This document shows, piece after piece, positions 9,814 through 21,892 of a stretch of 29,863 nucleotides of DNA. The notes under the pieces were generated by a model. It had not been told where the DNA came from. It worked only from the letters and a program-made list of their open reading frames with translations, and ran no database searches. The first letter of the stretch is position 1, and each line of letters begins with the position of its first letter. Both the position numbers and the translations under genes were made by a program. Location: the NCBI GenBank assembly GCA_910890315.1, contig CAJVGD010000054.1:1-29863 (forward strand), read 5' to 3'. The DNA comes from Serendipita indica DSM 11827. Its lineage: Eukaryota; Basidiomycota; Agaricomycetes; Sebacinales; Serendipitaceae.

Positions 9814-12452
9814 CTAGTATACTCCACATTCGAGCGCATCGACGATCACGTCCTCGTACTCGACCAACCATTTGCGCAAGAGCAATGCAGTCGGGCGAGA
9901 CCGTGGCTCACGACTCCAGCACGACTCTAGAATACTCCAAAGAATATCGATGCCATCGGCAGAGGATGACGCGAGTGCATCATCAGCCAAAGAAGAGGAC
10001 ATGTCTGGTCGAGACGCGGGTGGGACGCCAGTCCGAATGTCGTGGAATATTTGTCCTGGAGGTTATGCTCTCGATGAGCATAAGGTACAATAGATGAACT
10101 AGGGTCGTATCAGCTATGCTATCCAGCATATTGCGATGACAACGCACCTCGAATCAATGCACGCTACCGCATATGCATCCGTAGCCGTGGTTGGCTGAGA
10201 TGGACGATTCAGTCGACCTGCTCGGGGGCAAGATACCGCGCGTCCCCGTGCATGCGCACTCGTAGTGTTGATTCCACCCATCCGCCCAATGTTCATAACC
10301 CCTGCACTCGAGGGGAGACGATGAGGTTGAGAGCCGTCGACGATGAGTCGCGCAAGACCAAGGTCGCAGATCATCGGTCGTCCGTCATCTGCAATAAGAA
10401 CGTTGGGCTAAACATCCTAGTATGAGCAATCTGGCACAGAACGTGAAAGCAACGTACGGGTTTCATATCTCCATGTACGATTTGCGGCTCATGCGGGAAT
10501 GGAAGTGAACCAGGCCATCCACAACACCTCGCCACTGTACTGCTGTTAGCCGACACTCGTCCCTGGTCGCAACAGTACTCACCAATCGATATCTTTCGAG
10601 TGGCGAGAGCTTGTAGTTCTGGAGATATTGAACAGCATTGCCGTTTGAGCACCACTGTTTATATTCAATAAACGACGTTAGATTAAATTACCAACTCACC
10701 GGTGTGACGATTGCGCCAAAGGGTCAAACATTCGACCTTCCACGGCCCCATAGACGGGAAGAATATTTGGATGCCGAACTTTATCCAGTAATAACCTCGC
10801 GACGACGTCTCTGAAACCAGTTTAGGCCGACCTCGCCGTTTCGGTGCCACATACCCGCCGTATAGCATAAGCTTAGGGCCAACTGGTTTTATCACTTTGA
10901 TGGCGACCTATGTAAATTGAATGAGTGTACTTTGTGACGACGAAGAATGTACGCGCGTCTTCTTCGCCATATTCGTCCTTGTAGATGCCTCGATAGACAG
11001 CCGAATATGGGCCGTCATAGATTTTGCTGGATCGATATAGATGTGTGTTTCCAGTAAGATTCAATACACGAGGCGGGCATGAGAAGAAGCCACCCTGAAG
11101 AGAATCGGCCCACGCGTCGCCTGTGATTGGGAGCGACTCAAGGCCATCCAGTGTTGCATACAGGGATATTGAGGGAGAGGGGTCGCTGGAAAGTGGTCGT
11201 TGACCTGCTGGCGAGTCACGTTCGACTGGATGGGACGAGCTGGCGCATACTTTGATTGTTTCGGTGCGAGGTGAATGGCTGACAATGTCGGCATCGTATA
11301 TATGAATTGAGCATGAGGTGTAGCATCAATTATAGCGTCTGGAGAGAGCGGTGTCGGTGACTCCGGATTGCCGTCGAGGTCATGTGCGCGAACGCAGAGG
11401 GTCTGAGGGGAAATTGGAGGGTTGTAGTGCGATGTATCTACAGGATTCGCCCGATGGCATTCCACATGATGATGATTTTCAGACGGTGTTGAACTGGCCT
11501 TTGAGATTGTCGACAATCCCCCCTTTCGCCTCCCATTTTCTGTTCTTGAAACAGACGTCCCATTTTTTTGGCAGAGTCGAGGATGAAAACCTCCAAGGCA
11601 CCTGGCCGCTGGATGGCAGTTCCAGATAGTGAAAACGCCGCCATCAACCAAGCAATCAGACAAGCGAAAATACCCTTGGCTGGAACAGCTACGGGCTTCG
11701 GAGTGTGCGGATTTTGCGTCTGTGGCCTTCCCAACGGCGGAGCCGACAAGGATGCGCCTTGAGGTGCTCGTCTCGGAGGGTGTTTGCCTAGCATTGGGCT
11801 GGTGAAAATGGTCAAATATTTGCCAACATGGCTATCGAAGGACGAACAGTATCAACAAAGATTCCAGGTAGGTCAATTTAGTCTCCAGAGCTTCGGTATC
11901 GTTTCGATGGCCCCAAGGCGTGACTTCATATCACGCGTGCACTCGACACCTGCTGTGGAACAGTTCGAGCAGTTGCTTGAACAGTTGCATTTGACCTGGA
12001 TATGGAAGAACGGTCGTCGTCCGCGGTTAGCACGTTCAATGACAGCACATGTAACATGGAGAATCACCAACCTTGAGAGTACGACATCTGTCACAAGCAG
12101 ACGCATGCCGACGCGGGTTCCTCCTCTCAGTGCTGGCCGCGATCTCGTCGACAGAATGGTCGGGTGTTGGCGCGCGCATGCTGTGATCATCAGAGTTTGT
12201 CGGTAGACGAACAAAATAGACACATACTCTTCGTCCTCGACGTCTATGACACTCAAAGAGATGTCTGCCCATCGTTGATGTCCTGCCTGGGAGGATGAGA
12301 AGCATATGCGGCGATCCAAGGTGCACAGATTGCATCCTTCAGAGCCTTTAGTTTGTTTGCACTTGGCTTTATGCTTGCGGCTACATGTCCGAGTAGAGCC
12401 AAGGTCGAAAGGATCCAGGTTGGGCTCACCACTCGACGCTGGCTGCCGACAT
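9814..12452 (-). pseudogene. kinase-fusion copy C: two Zn2Cys6 clusters plus kinase, frames broken
   Basis: Exon 1 (12452-12430, 23 nt) and the exon from 12380 encode the first cluster, RKHKAKC with GCNLC and C after six residues; the first cysteine is Ser. A phase-2 intron (gtatgt to cacag) leads to the second cluster, ACDRCRTLK, a GT-AG intron, then VKCNCSSNCSNC, with perfect Cx2Cx6Cx5Cx2Cx6C spacing (about 12100-11950). 'YLESLL' follows in another frame. The linker (about 11800-11080) is Pro/Ser-rich. The kinase part begins NLTGNTHLYRSSKIYDGPYS near 11060-11010, with VAIKVIKPVG, HPNILPVYG and DLGLAR, but the frame shifts after ITG and before the APE region, near 10230. There is a 23-nt GT-AG candidate intron at 10854-10832. 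It ends at a TAG in the same place as copy B. Confidence 0.75.
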
Positions 12453-13244
12453 AGTCAGCGTGTTTCGTTGGAAGGAGTCTGCTTGCATTCCTAAAGACAG
12501 ATATGGCCACCACCAGTCAGCCTTTGGAAGGGGCCGGATGCCAAACGGTTGTATTGCTTGAGTGTTAGACGTGGTCTTTGGAACTGCACTTAATACAGTC
12601 AAACTGGACAAAAGCAATGACATTTGCTCAAGGCACGGTCTCGCCGAGACAAACGGCGCTTGCAGCTCCGCTTGAGGAGACTTACAATACAGTCGAAGAC
12701 AAACTCCCGGACATTGCTCAACAGCACTAAATGCAGTCTATCGCGTCTCAGATTATCACCCAAATGTTTTCAAAACTCAAAGTGCTCTAGACTAGGCCTT
12801 GAACGCTTTCGAAGGTGCTGGCAGTTTGCATCGCCTCCGAATGTTTACCCTCCTACGGAGGCATCTTCCCAACGCCATTCCTCGATTCCATGGATGATGA
12901 AATCTGCAGCTATTTCATCTAAATACACAAGGTACCCGTATAGAGTCGAGGATTCCTAGCTGCTGGCCGAGCAGCCGCTCTCACTCCTGAATGTTCACCA
13001 CGTCGATGTCATCTAAGGTGAAATATATTTGATTTCCAACGAAAACAGCGAGAACTATGCAACAGAGGCACAACGAGGCAGATTGATGGAACGCAACGTT
13101 CATCAAATAGCTCGCCAGGAGAATAAGGATACCTTTTAGGAGGAGAATTCACATAGATCATCAATGCGGAACTATTTGAAGATGAACAGAGAGGTCTGGG
13201 TTTGGCCGACCGAGAATGGCATCAAACAAAAGGGCGCTGGGCTA
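12453..13244. other. intergenic upstream of copy C, no gene recognised
   Basis: I find no family-like ORF. The part next to 12453 should hold the promoter of copy C. The rest (12600-13240) has short open frames without recognisable features. Confidence 0.4.
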
Positions 13245-15884
13245 TTATGCTCGGCGCTCGAGTGCATCGATAATCACGTCCTCGTCCTGCGCCAACCACT
13301 CGCACAAGTCCGATGCACTCGGTCGACGACAAGGATCGCGACTCCAGCACAACTCCAGCACATCCCAGAGGATCGTGATCCCACAGACCTCGGACGACGC
13401 CACGGTGGGATTGGTAGAGGACGGAGTTGCAATATCAGGTCTACGTGCGGGTGGAACACCGTTGTGAATGTCGTGAAAGATTTGCCATTGCAGATTGTGT
13501 TTACGGTGCGCATAGGGTACCGCCGAGTAGATAAGCTAGTGTGTGTCAGCGCTGGGACGTACAGTACCAAAGGACTAGGAAAAGGGAGATAATGTGCGAA
13601 CAACGTACCTCGTACCCAATACACCCTACTGCGTACACATCCGTAGCCATGGTTGGTCTCGACGGATTGTCCGGGTCGACCTGTTCTGGTGCGAGATAAC
13701 GCGGTGTACCCGTATGTGCGCTCGTAGTATTGATCCCAACCATCCATTCCCAGCATCCATTGCTAAGGACGCCATTGAATGAAGACGGTCGCCGATATTC
13801 CTCGACTCGTGCAAGTCCGAGGTCGCAGATCATAGGTCGTCCATCGTCAGCGATGAGAATATTAGGCTACAAAGCAATAATGAGTTGGTTACTTGAGCGT
13901 AGTCACAAGTTGGCCTACAGGTTTCATATCTCCGTGGACGATCTGCGGTACGTGCGCATGCAGATATGCAAGCCCATCCACAACTCCCTTCCACTATTCG
14001 ATTATTAGCCTATCTGAGCCCTTTCGTCGCAGTGCTTCTCACCAGGCGGTACCTCTCAGCCGGCAAAGTGTCGTGGGTGTACAGATATTGCACAGCGCTA
14101 CCATTTGGACACCACTACGAATGCTCAGTTACACGTCCAATCAGAGTGGTGACTCACTGGAGTAACGATTCCACCAAAGGGACCAAACTCTTTGCCTTCG
14201 GCAATACCATAAACGGGGAGGATATTAGGGTGACGGAGAATCGTCCCAGTAATGACTTCTCGACGACGTCTCTGCACTAGGTTAGCTCGGCCGTTGTCAT
14301 TGCTCCTTTCATTGCCCGCCGTATCGAGTGTATGGGACCGATTGACTTGACTACTTTGATAGCGACCTACGTAGGTATTAATGGAGTTTATTTTGGTCAT
14401 GGAGTATCACGTACGAGCTCTTTGCGAAATCCATCATTGTAAACGCCAGGATAAACAGTCGAGTATGGACCGTCGTGAGCACATGCGACAGATATAGGTG
14501 CACATGACCGGTGAGATTTCTTTCTGTACCGCTCACTGAGTATGAGCAACCGGGATCCGAGTTGACTGTGGTGTGCTTGGCGATGAAGAATGGGAGCGGC
14601 ACGAGCTTTTCTGGCCGACAGAGAATGAGCGATGGAGGACCGATGGATGATTCAAGATGTGGTTGATCTCCACAATGACAGCACCGCGAAGTGTCTGAGG
14701 ACGAGGGGTGGATGCGCGATGGTAATCAGAAAAAACGACATTTATTGTCCAGATGTACTTGCCGAATTCTGCAGTTGGATAGTATCCTGAGGACGCAGGT
14801 AGCTTGTTCGTGATGGGTGGCCCGCCGTTGAGGGTTGGGATTGGTTATACGTCTAGGCGGAGACAAACGGGGATCGGATCCGACAGCAAGGAAGAAAGTG
14901 CATCTGCCACGCATCGGTCTTTATCAGTCTCTTGAACATCGCCACAGGACGATGAAGCTTGGCGATCATGTCACATGTGACGAATCAGGCGCGTATTCTG
15001 TTGGCTTCCTTGGCCCAGTTCTCTTTGAGACTCAATATCATTTTAGAACTCTGAATGGCGCTTGAGGCTGGCAGCTCCATCAGAGAGTAAAGGGTGCTCA
15101 ACTTCATGCTGAAAGGACCATAAAAGCCTTGAATGGTCCATTAGAGATGGTATTGTATTCGTCGACTCCCTCGGAGGATGGAGCAGGCAACCATTTCCAC
15201 TTCTCACACGGGCGAAAGACCGACCGCGGCGGGAGAACGAGTCCGCGATAGGAACGAGATTTTCGGTGATCTACACCATCCGAAAATCTCCTGTTTCGAG
15301 ACAAACTGAAGATTATCAGCGACGGCTTAGCGTGATTGAAACGAACTGGTTGCAAAGAATCTTTCGACTTTGTCCCCAGGATGAATATATTGTTTTGTGA
15401 CTACCCACAAGGTTGGTTCGTTGCTAAGAGCGTAGAGCGTACTCAGGAATGGGATGATTTAAACAAGGGTCTGGGAGTGCGCTTGGTCCTATGTCCAAAG
15501 TGACAATGTGCACGATCATCTCATTGAATCCAGTATGATAACCAAATAGGACTTGCCTTGTCCGCGCAAATAACGGACCTCGTCGGCTTCTTTTGCGCGT
15601 GATATATGAAACCACACTACTATCGATTAGTAAATGACAGAAAACCTTTATTCTATTTACCGTTGATTATTGGCACCGTCCGCAATGGACGAACGCTCTG
15701 CCACCCTACATGTGCCCTCGACAGTCTGAGACAGACCTGTGATCCCAAAGTACATGCATCGCATATCATGAGCTTATACTCCGGAACACTTATTTTACTG
15801 GTGGTGGCTACGCGGCCAGGTAAAAAGGCCGGAGTCGACGCGCGTTCAAAGGGACACTCACCACTCATCACAGACGGCGCTCAT
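13245..15884 (-). pseudogene. kinase-fusion copy D, nearly intact kinase domain
   Basis: Exon 1 (15884-15862) encodes MSAVCDEC, the same 23-nt length as in A, C and E. The next exon carries codons for TSKI, C and later CDACTLGSQVC, so all six cysteine codons exist, but at least two indels separate them (one looks like AAA shortened to AA in the KIKC motif). No second cluster could be confirmed at 15300-15600. The kinase part starts near 14520 (ERNLTGHVHLY), has one 1-nt loss before DGPYSTVY, then reads well: VAIKVVKSIG, RRRREV, HPNILPVYG, VHGDMKP, DLGLAR, TPRYLAPEQV, DVYAVGCIGYE, ending with RDPCRRPSASDL and a TAA at 13245. The C-lobe exons are fully open. The short intron after 'SIRR' has gc where sister copies have gt. 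If the few indels are sequencing errors, this is a working gene. Confidence 0.7.
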
Positions 15885-16254
15885 CATCAGCTCGGCAAGT
15901 CTGCTGGGATCGTCTTGGATGAGAGAGAAACTGAAAGCGCAGAAGGAGAAGAGGGTGGATGAGATCCATGACCGATCCTGGAGTTTAAATGGCCACAGAG
16001 AGAGGGGTACAGGTGGTAATCGTGAACTATCTTCTCATCACAGACAGCGCGAGTTTAAATATGGCCAGAGGTACGGGTGGTAATCATGAACTGCAAACCG
16101 CTTGGCGCGATACCCATTGGTTCGCCAGCTGCACAGCCACTCTGAAACCTGGACATGACCGATCATAATTGGTATGCTGGATCTCGTGCATCCATTCCGA
16201 AATTTGCGTCCACATCCATTCAACCACTCGTATCGCCGCTTCTTCAACAAGGCA
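15885..16254. other. intergenic between enolase and copy D
   Basis: No gene is recognised. The segment is short and includes a local duplication (15981-16092) and a second partial copy of copy D's first-exon sequence near 16035-16052. Confidence 0.45.
15981..16092. repeat. imperfect direct repeat, two units of about 45 bp
   Basis: Both units begin gagtttaaat and continue through a ggtacaggtggtaat or ggtacgggtggtaat core to 'tgaact'. They span about 15981-16028 and 16051-16092. Between them sits 'ctcatcacagacagcgc', which nearly repeats the start of copy D's first exon at 15866-15880. A small local duplication is the simplest reading. Confidence 0.65.
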
Positions 16255-17994
<1,740 letters not shown>

Positions 17995-18070
17995 ATTTGC
18001 TGTCGTAGATTTGTGGATTTGGAGTGGTGGGGTTGGATGAGAAAGGGCCAAGGTCGAGTACTTACGCCCA

Positions 18071-18077
18071 CTTTATA
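18071..18077 (-). promoter_or_regulatory. TATA box of the enolase gene
   Basis: TATAAAG on the minus strand, about 77 bp upstream of the enolase ATG. The sequence between is C/T-rich (for example near 18001-18050), as in promoters of highly expressed fungal glycolytic genes. Confidence 0.5.
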
Positions 18078-18149
18078 CGGTATGGCCCGACTATGGCAAG
18101 CGGCGCCTCGGACCTAGTCGGTGAGACGGACCACCCGTTGATCCACACA

Positions 18150-18620
18150 GTTTCCAAGGAAAACATCGGCAGATAAGATAGCGCTACGAGACTTTCTAGA
18201 CCGGCAACAACTCGGAAGTTGTACTCTGGGGAGACACTAGACGCGGCTAAAAGACGACTGTGTAGTGATCGAGAACGCCATAGCTCATTCGAATATCAGA
18301 ATCAGTTCTTTGTTATTCCAAATAGGGCTCTAAGCAATGATCCACGCATGTTTGGACACGATAGTAAGATTATTGGTATGAAATTATTCGGTACATATTG
18401 TCTATATTGGTACGGACCACGAAGATGGCCAAAAGCTGGGATAAATAGTCAACTCCTGACGCCGCCACGAGCCCAACCCCTGTGCCGACGCCAAGATAAC
18501 CGAATAGCTGGTGATTCTCTCCCATCAGTTGACTTTGAATTCTGGGATCGCTTCCCACCCGGAGACTTGTACCCGTTCGGGTGACCCTTCGGTGCCAGCA
18601 AACTCTAGTCCATCCCGACG
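18150..18620. repeat. direct repeat unit R1 (partner at 24716-25220)
   Basis: Shared landmarks in the same order with the unit at 24716: a 'gcagataagat' core followed by 'gcgctac', a 'gggagacacta' box about 70 bp on, 'agatgg(c/t)caaaagc' about 200 bp later, 'gacgccgcca(c/t)gagc', 'gccaagata' and 'gaattctgg'. Similarity is patchy (diverged). The minus strand holds a small hydrophobic frame (GYLGVGTGVGLVAASG near 18440-18510); no product is recognised. Confidence 0.65.
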
Positions 18621-19254
18621 TCATTCAAATGTAGCTTCAATTCCATTCTCGAGGTTTCAATCGATGTCAGGACTGAGATGAGCCAAACCTAGGAAAGAAA
18701 ACCGTCAATCTTGGAGAGCCGGAATCGTTCTTATACAGGAGCAAAGAGATCAAATCACGGTGAAATCCGCGAATTACCTGATCGTTCAGCACATGAGAAC
18801 GACAGACATCGTCGCTGCGGCTCCGTACATCGGGGACTGTTCTCTGGCATCACGCCAATGGACCACGCACCGCTCAAAACACCCTATGGAAGGCTTAAAT
18901 TGGAGGAAAAGATATGCCTGTTAGATTTTCCTCACTACAGGATCAGTAGAAAAGGTAATTGAAACCGGAGGAGACGCCCTGCTCTTATACAAGGTATTCT
19001 CAAGACGGCGAGTTGGCATCGCCGTTGTCATGAAGGCAAACTGCACGCCTGCATCCTGATTCGACGGAAAGGACAAATTGCGCTATCCCCAGGGCCGACC
19101 GCGACGAGCCCATAAACCTGCCTTTTTTTTTCGAGTAGGCCGTTGAGATTGTCCAGTTTCGACAAGCAACGACTCTGAGAGGAAATTAAAGAGGAGGAAT
19201 CTATGCTATATTATATTGCGCGTAGACTGCGAGGAGCATGGAACGGCGTGAGAG
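18621..19254. other. intergenic, no gene recognised
   Basis: This stretch lies between repeat R1 and the inner end of the right arm. I see open frames, but none with family features. Confidence 0.4.
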
Positions 19255-19892
19255 CAGAGCATGGGGGTGGCTCTATGATCAGAGCACCGCCGAAAGATCG
19301 CACAAGAGTTCGAAGAGAGAGAAAGAGGTGGGATAGACCGTAAACAGGCCAATAGGTGCGAGCGCCGTCGAAACGCCAGCGCTGGCTCCAAAAAATGTGG
19401 CAGAATGGGATCCTTTATGCAACCGTCTGGCAGGCCAATATTCTGCGGCCATGTCATCATAGGACGCAGTATAAAGCATGAATAGATCATATAAAGCAGG
19501 TTCTACTGGATTCCCTTCGGTCAGCGATCAACAGCCGCGAGTGAACAAGCGTGCTCGCTCACAAAGGGCCATACGAGTACATGTAAACGCGTCAAACGTA
19601 TACATAATAGGCTCTAGATGAGACTACACGCCCTTCAGAGGGAGTGCGCGTCTGCGCCCTGATGTGGTGGAAAGGACGCGTTGAGCCACGTCCGGAGCCA
19701 ACGGTGACCAGCCCACAAACTTGCCTTTATCTGCCTCTATCTGAGTAGCTGAAACTCTCGGAGGTAGATACCATCCATCCAACACGCGCCTGGTACTTCC
19801 AGGCAAAGGCATCTGCCAATCGGTGCGACCTAGCAGGTGGCTTGGATCACGTGTCTCGCGAAACGAGTTCAAACCCCGCTTTAGCGCGTCAT

Positions 19893-19899
19893 TATAAAG
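19893..19899 (+). promoter_or_regulatory. TATA box of the right finger gene
   Basis: TATAAAG 114 bp upstream of the ATG at 20013, matching the left-arm motif at 5343-5349. Confidence 0.55.
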
Positions 19900-20012
19900 A
19901 GGCCACGAGTCACGTTCTGGCCGGCCTCGCACTTGACCTCGCCCCCCGACGCGTCCTTTGGTCGCTGCCCACCAACGCGTCTACAAAGCCAGGATCTGAA
20001 AACGAATCAACC

Positions 20013-21412
20013 ATGGACACGTATAATTTCGATGAGGACCTCATCGAGGTGCCAAAAGGATCCCACGAACCCGCAGACGACCGCGAGGTTATAGAGTGTC
20101 TCTGGTGGACGCGGAGCGACTGGGAGAAACAGTGAGTTAGGCCAAGCAGATTTCGATAGGCGCTGGCGCTTTTCGCAACCAGCTTGGAAGGCACAGAGTC
20201 CCTTGCCGGAGATTCGAACCCTTTGTTCGTCCCTTGTGAATGTTGCGAATGTCTACTAACTTGCTGCATTAGATGGGACGATTCGGTCAGCGTCGTTCCA
20301 TCAACGGAGCCAGACAGACTTTCATTGTTTGGCGGTCGCAGATACGCGCGCCAGAGCTGGAGGACGAACCAGCACCGTTCGGAGTCGAAGGGACCTGGAG
20401 TCCGAATTTGAGGATGACGAGGATAGGTTCGTAACTCTGCATGAATGGTCTGATTGATACTGATTGATACAGACCTATTCAACTGCTGGCTCATGAGAGC
20501 GACGCAGGTGAGGCCAGGAAGTCGAAAGCGTCGCCAGACTCGAGACGCGCGTCGACGTCTGGGACAGAGGGAATGAGCTCGCTCACCTCAGGCTCTGTCG
20601 GAAGGAAGATTCCTGCCGGCGGAAAAACTCTTAATATCCATAGTCACGGCTCCATCAGTTCAAGCGGCCGTGACAAACCTATCAAGAGCGGCTCCGCCGC
20701 CAAGGGTATGTCCTCCTTCACCTTTTTCTCGCTAATCACTGACCTCGCCATCTAGGTAAAAAGGTCATCCGACCTCGCCATCCAGGCAAAAAGGTTGCTC
20801 AACCTCGCAAGCCCTCCCGAAAGGCCTCCAAGGCCACCGAAGATGGAGTGGAGGAGAAGCATTTTGGTACGTCACGTCCTTTGGACAACATCCACTTGCT
20901 AACAATACGTAGAGAAAGACTCGATGGGATACGCGGATCCCATCGAGGTCCTTGAGCACCTCAAGAGGGCTCAAAAGCTTTTCAAGACGTCGGCATTCAA
21001 GGTCGTTTTCCCCGTCGACCAAGGATTCACGGTTGACGAAAAGGGGAAGCGCCGGTGCGGAATCCGGGGTGCAATTGCAGCCTCGGGCCTCGCGATGGGT
21101 CGCACCGACTGCGAACCATGCGGAATCGAGGTCGCAACAGGAGAGTCGTACCGGCGCCACGTGCTTGAGGCGCACTTTGGGATCCCACGGGGCAGAAGAA
21201 AAGAGGACCAACAGGAACGACTCAGTGAGTCTTTGAGAGCTTTATCGACGAAATTGGAGCTAACCTCGCCTATAGAAAAGCGAATAGGGGAGCATTACGA
21301 CGCGGAGAGCAGGGGGAGGAAACGAAAGGCGGAAGACGACAACGATGAGTACGAAGATGGCGAGCGACGACAAAGAAAAAGGGTCAAGAAGCAAGCCTCT
21401 AGCTTGGAATGA
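20013..21412 (+). pseudogene. C2H2-finger nuclear protein, right-arm copy with broken exon 2
   Basis: Exons correspond one to one with the left copy: 20013-20131, 20183-20426, 20473-20705, 20756-20866, 20913-21224 and 21276-21412. Exons 3, 4 and 5 have exactly the left-copy lengths (233, 111, 312 nt) and stay open, including the finger (CEPCGIEVATGESY then RRH and EAH) and the Lys/Arg-rich tail GRKRKAEDD with KRVKKQ. Exon 2 is 244 rather than 282 nt, missing part of the acidic segment and shifting frame, so a full-length product is not predicted. An alternative start inside exon 3 could still give the finger half. The start codon, promoter and all splice sites are kept, so it may be transcribed. 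Confidence 0.7.
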
Positions 21413-21892
21413 TTCTGGAGGGTGAAATCATGTAAAATATAATCTCATAGTCTAAATCCGAGCATGTTCTGGTCGAATGATTATATGCCACACTTGATGC
21501 GGCGCCGAGGTCAGAGGTGATGTTGAATCCAAATATAAATGAAGCATCCACCGTCATAATGGCAAAGCGTCGCCTCTGAGCGAGTGTAGATGAGATGGGT
21601 CGGTCGAAGATGGAAAGGCCACATCGGACGTGTATCTCGCTCGCAAGAAAGGCGCAAATTATTCAAGCAATATTATACAGGCGAACACTGCCGTTTGCGA
21701 GTTAGTCCCCGACCAAACTGAATGGAGGCGGTGCTTCAGTCACTCACCTGGCTAAGTCCTTTTCTCTCTCGCCTTTAAAGGCACCTATAGCTGATACGGA
21801 GCCGCGTCGTGTCCCCGCGCAGGGCAAGCGACTACTTCGGCAGATTTGCCTAGTGGTACAAGAAGATTCAGAGCATCATTACAAGGCAAAGA
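21413..21892. other. intergenic between right finger gene and copy E
   Basis: No gene is recognised. It is equivalent to 3281-3779 in the left arm, with patchy similarity, and should contain the copy E promoter. Confidence 0.5.
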
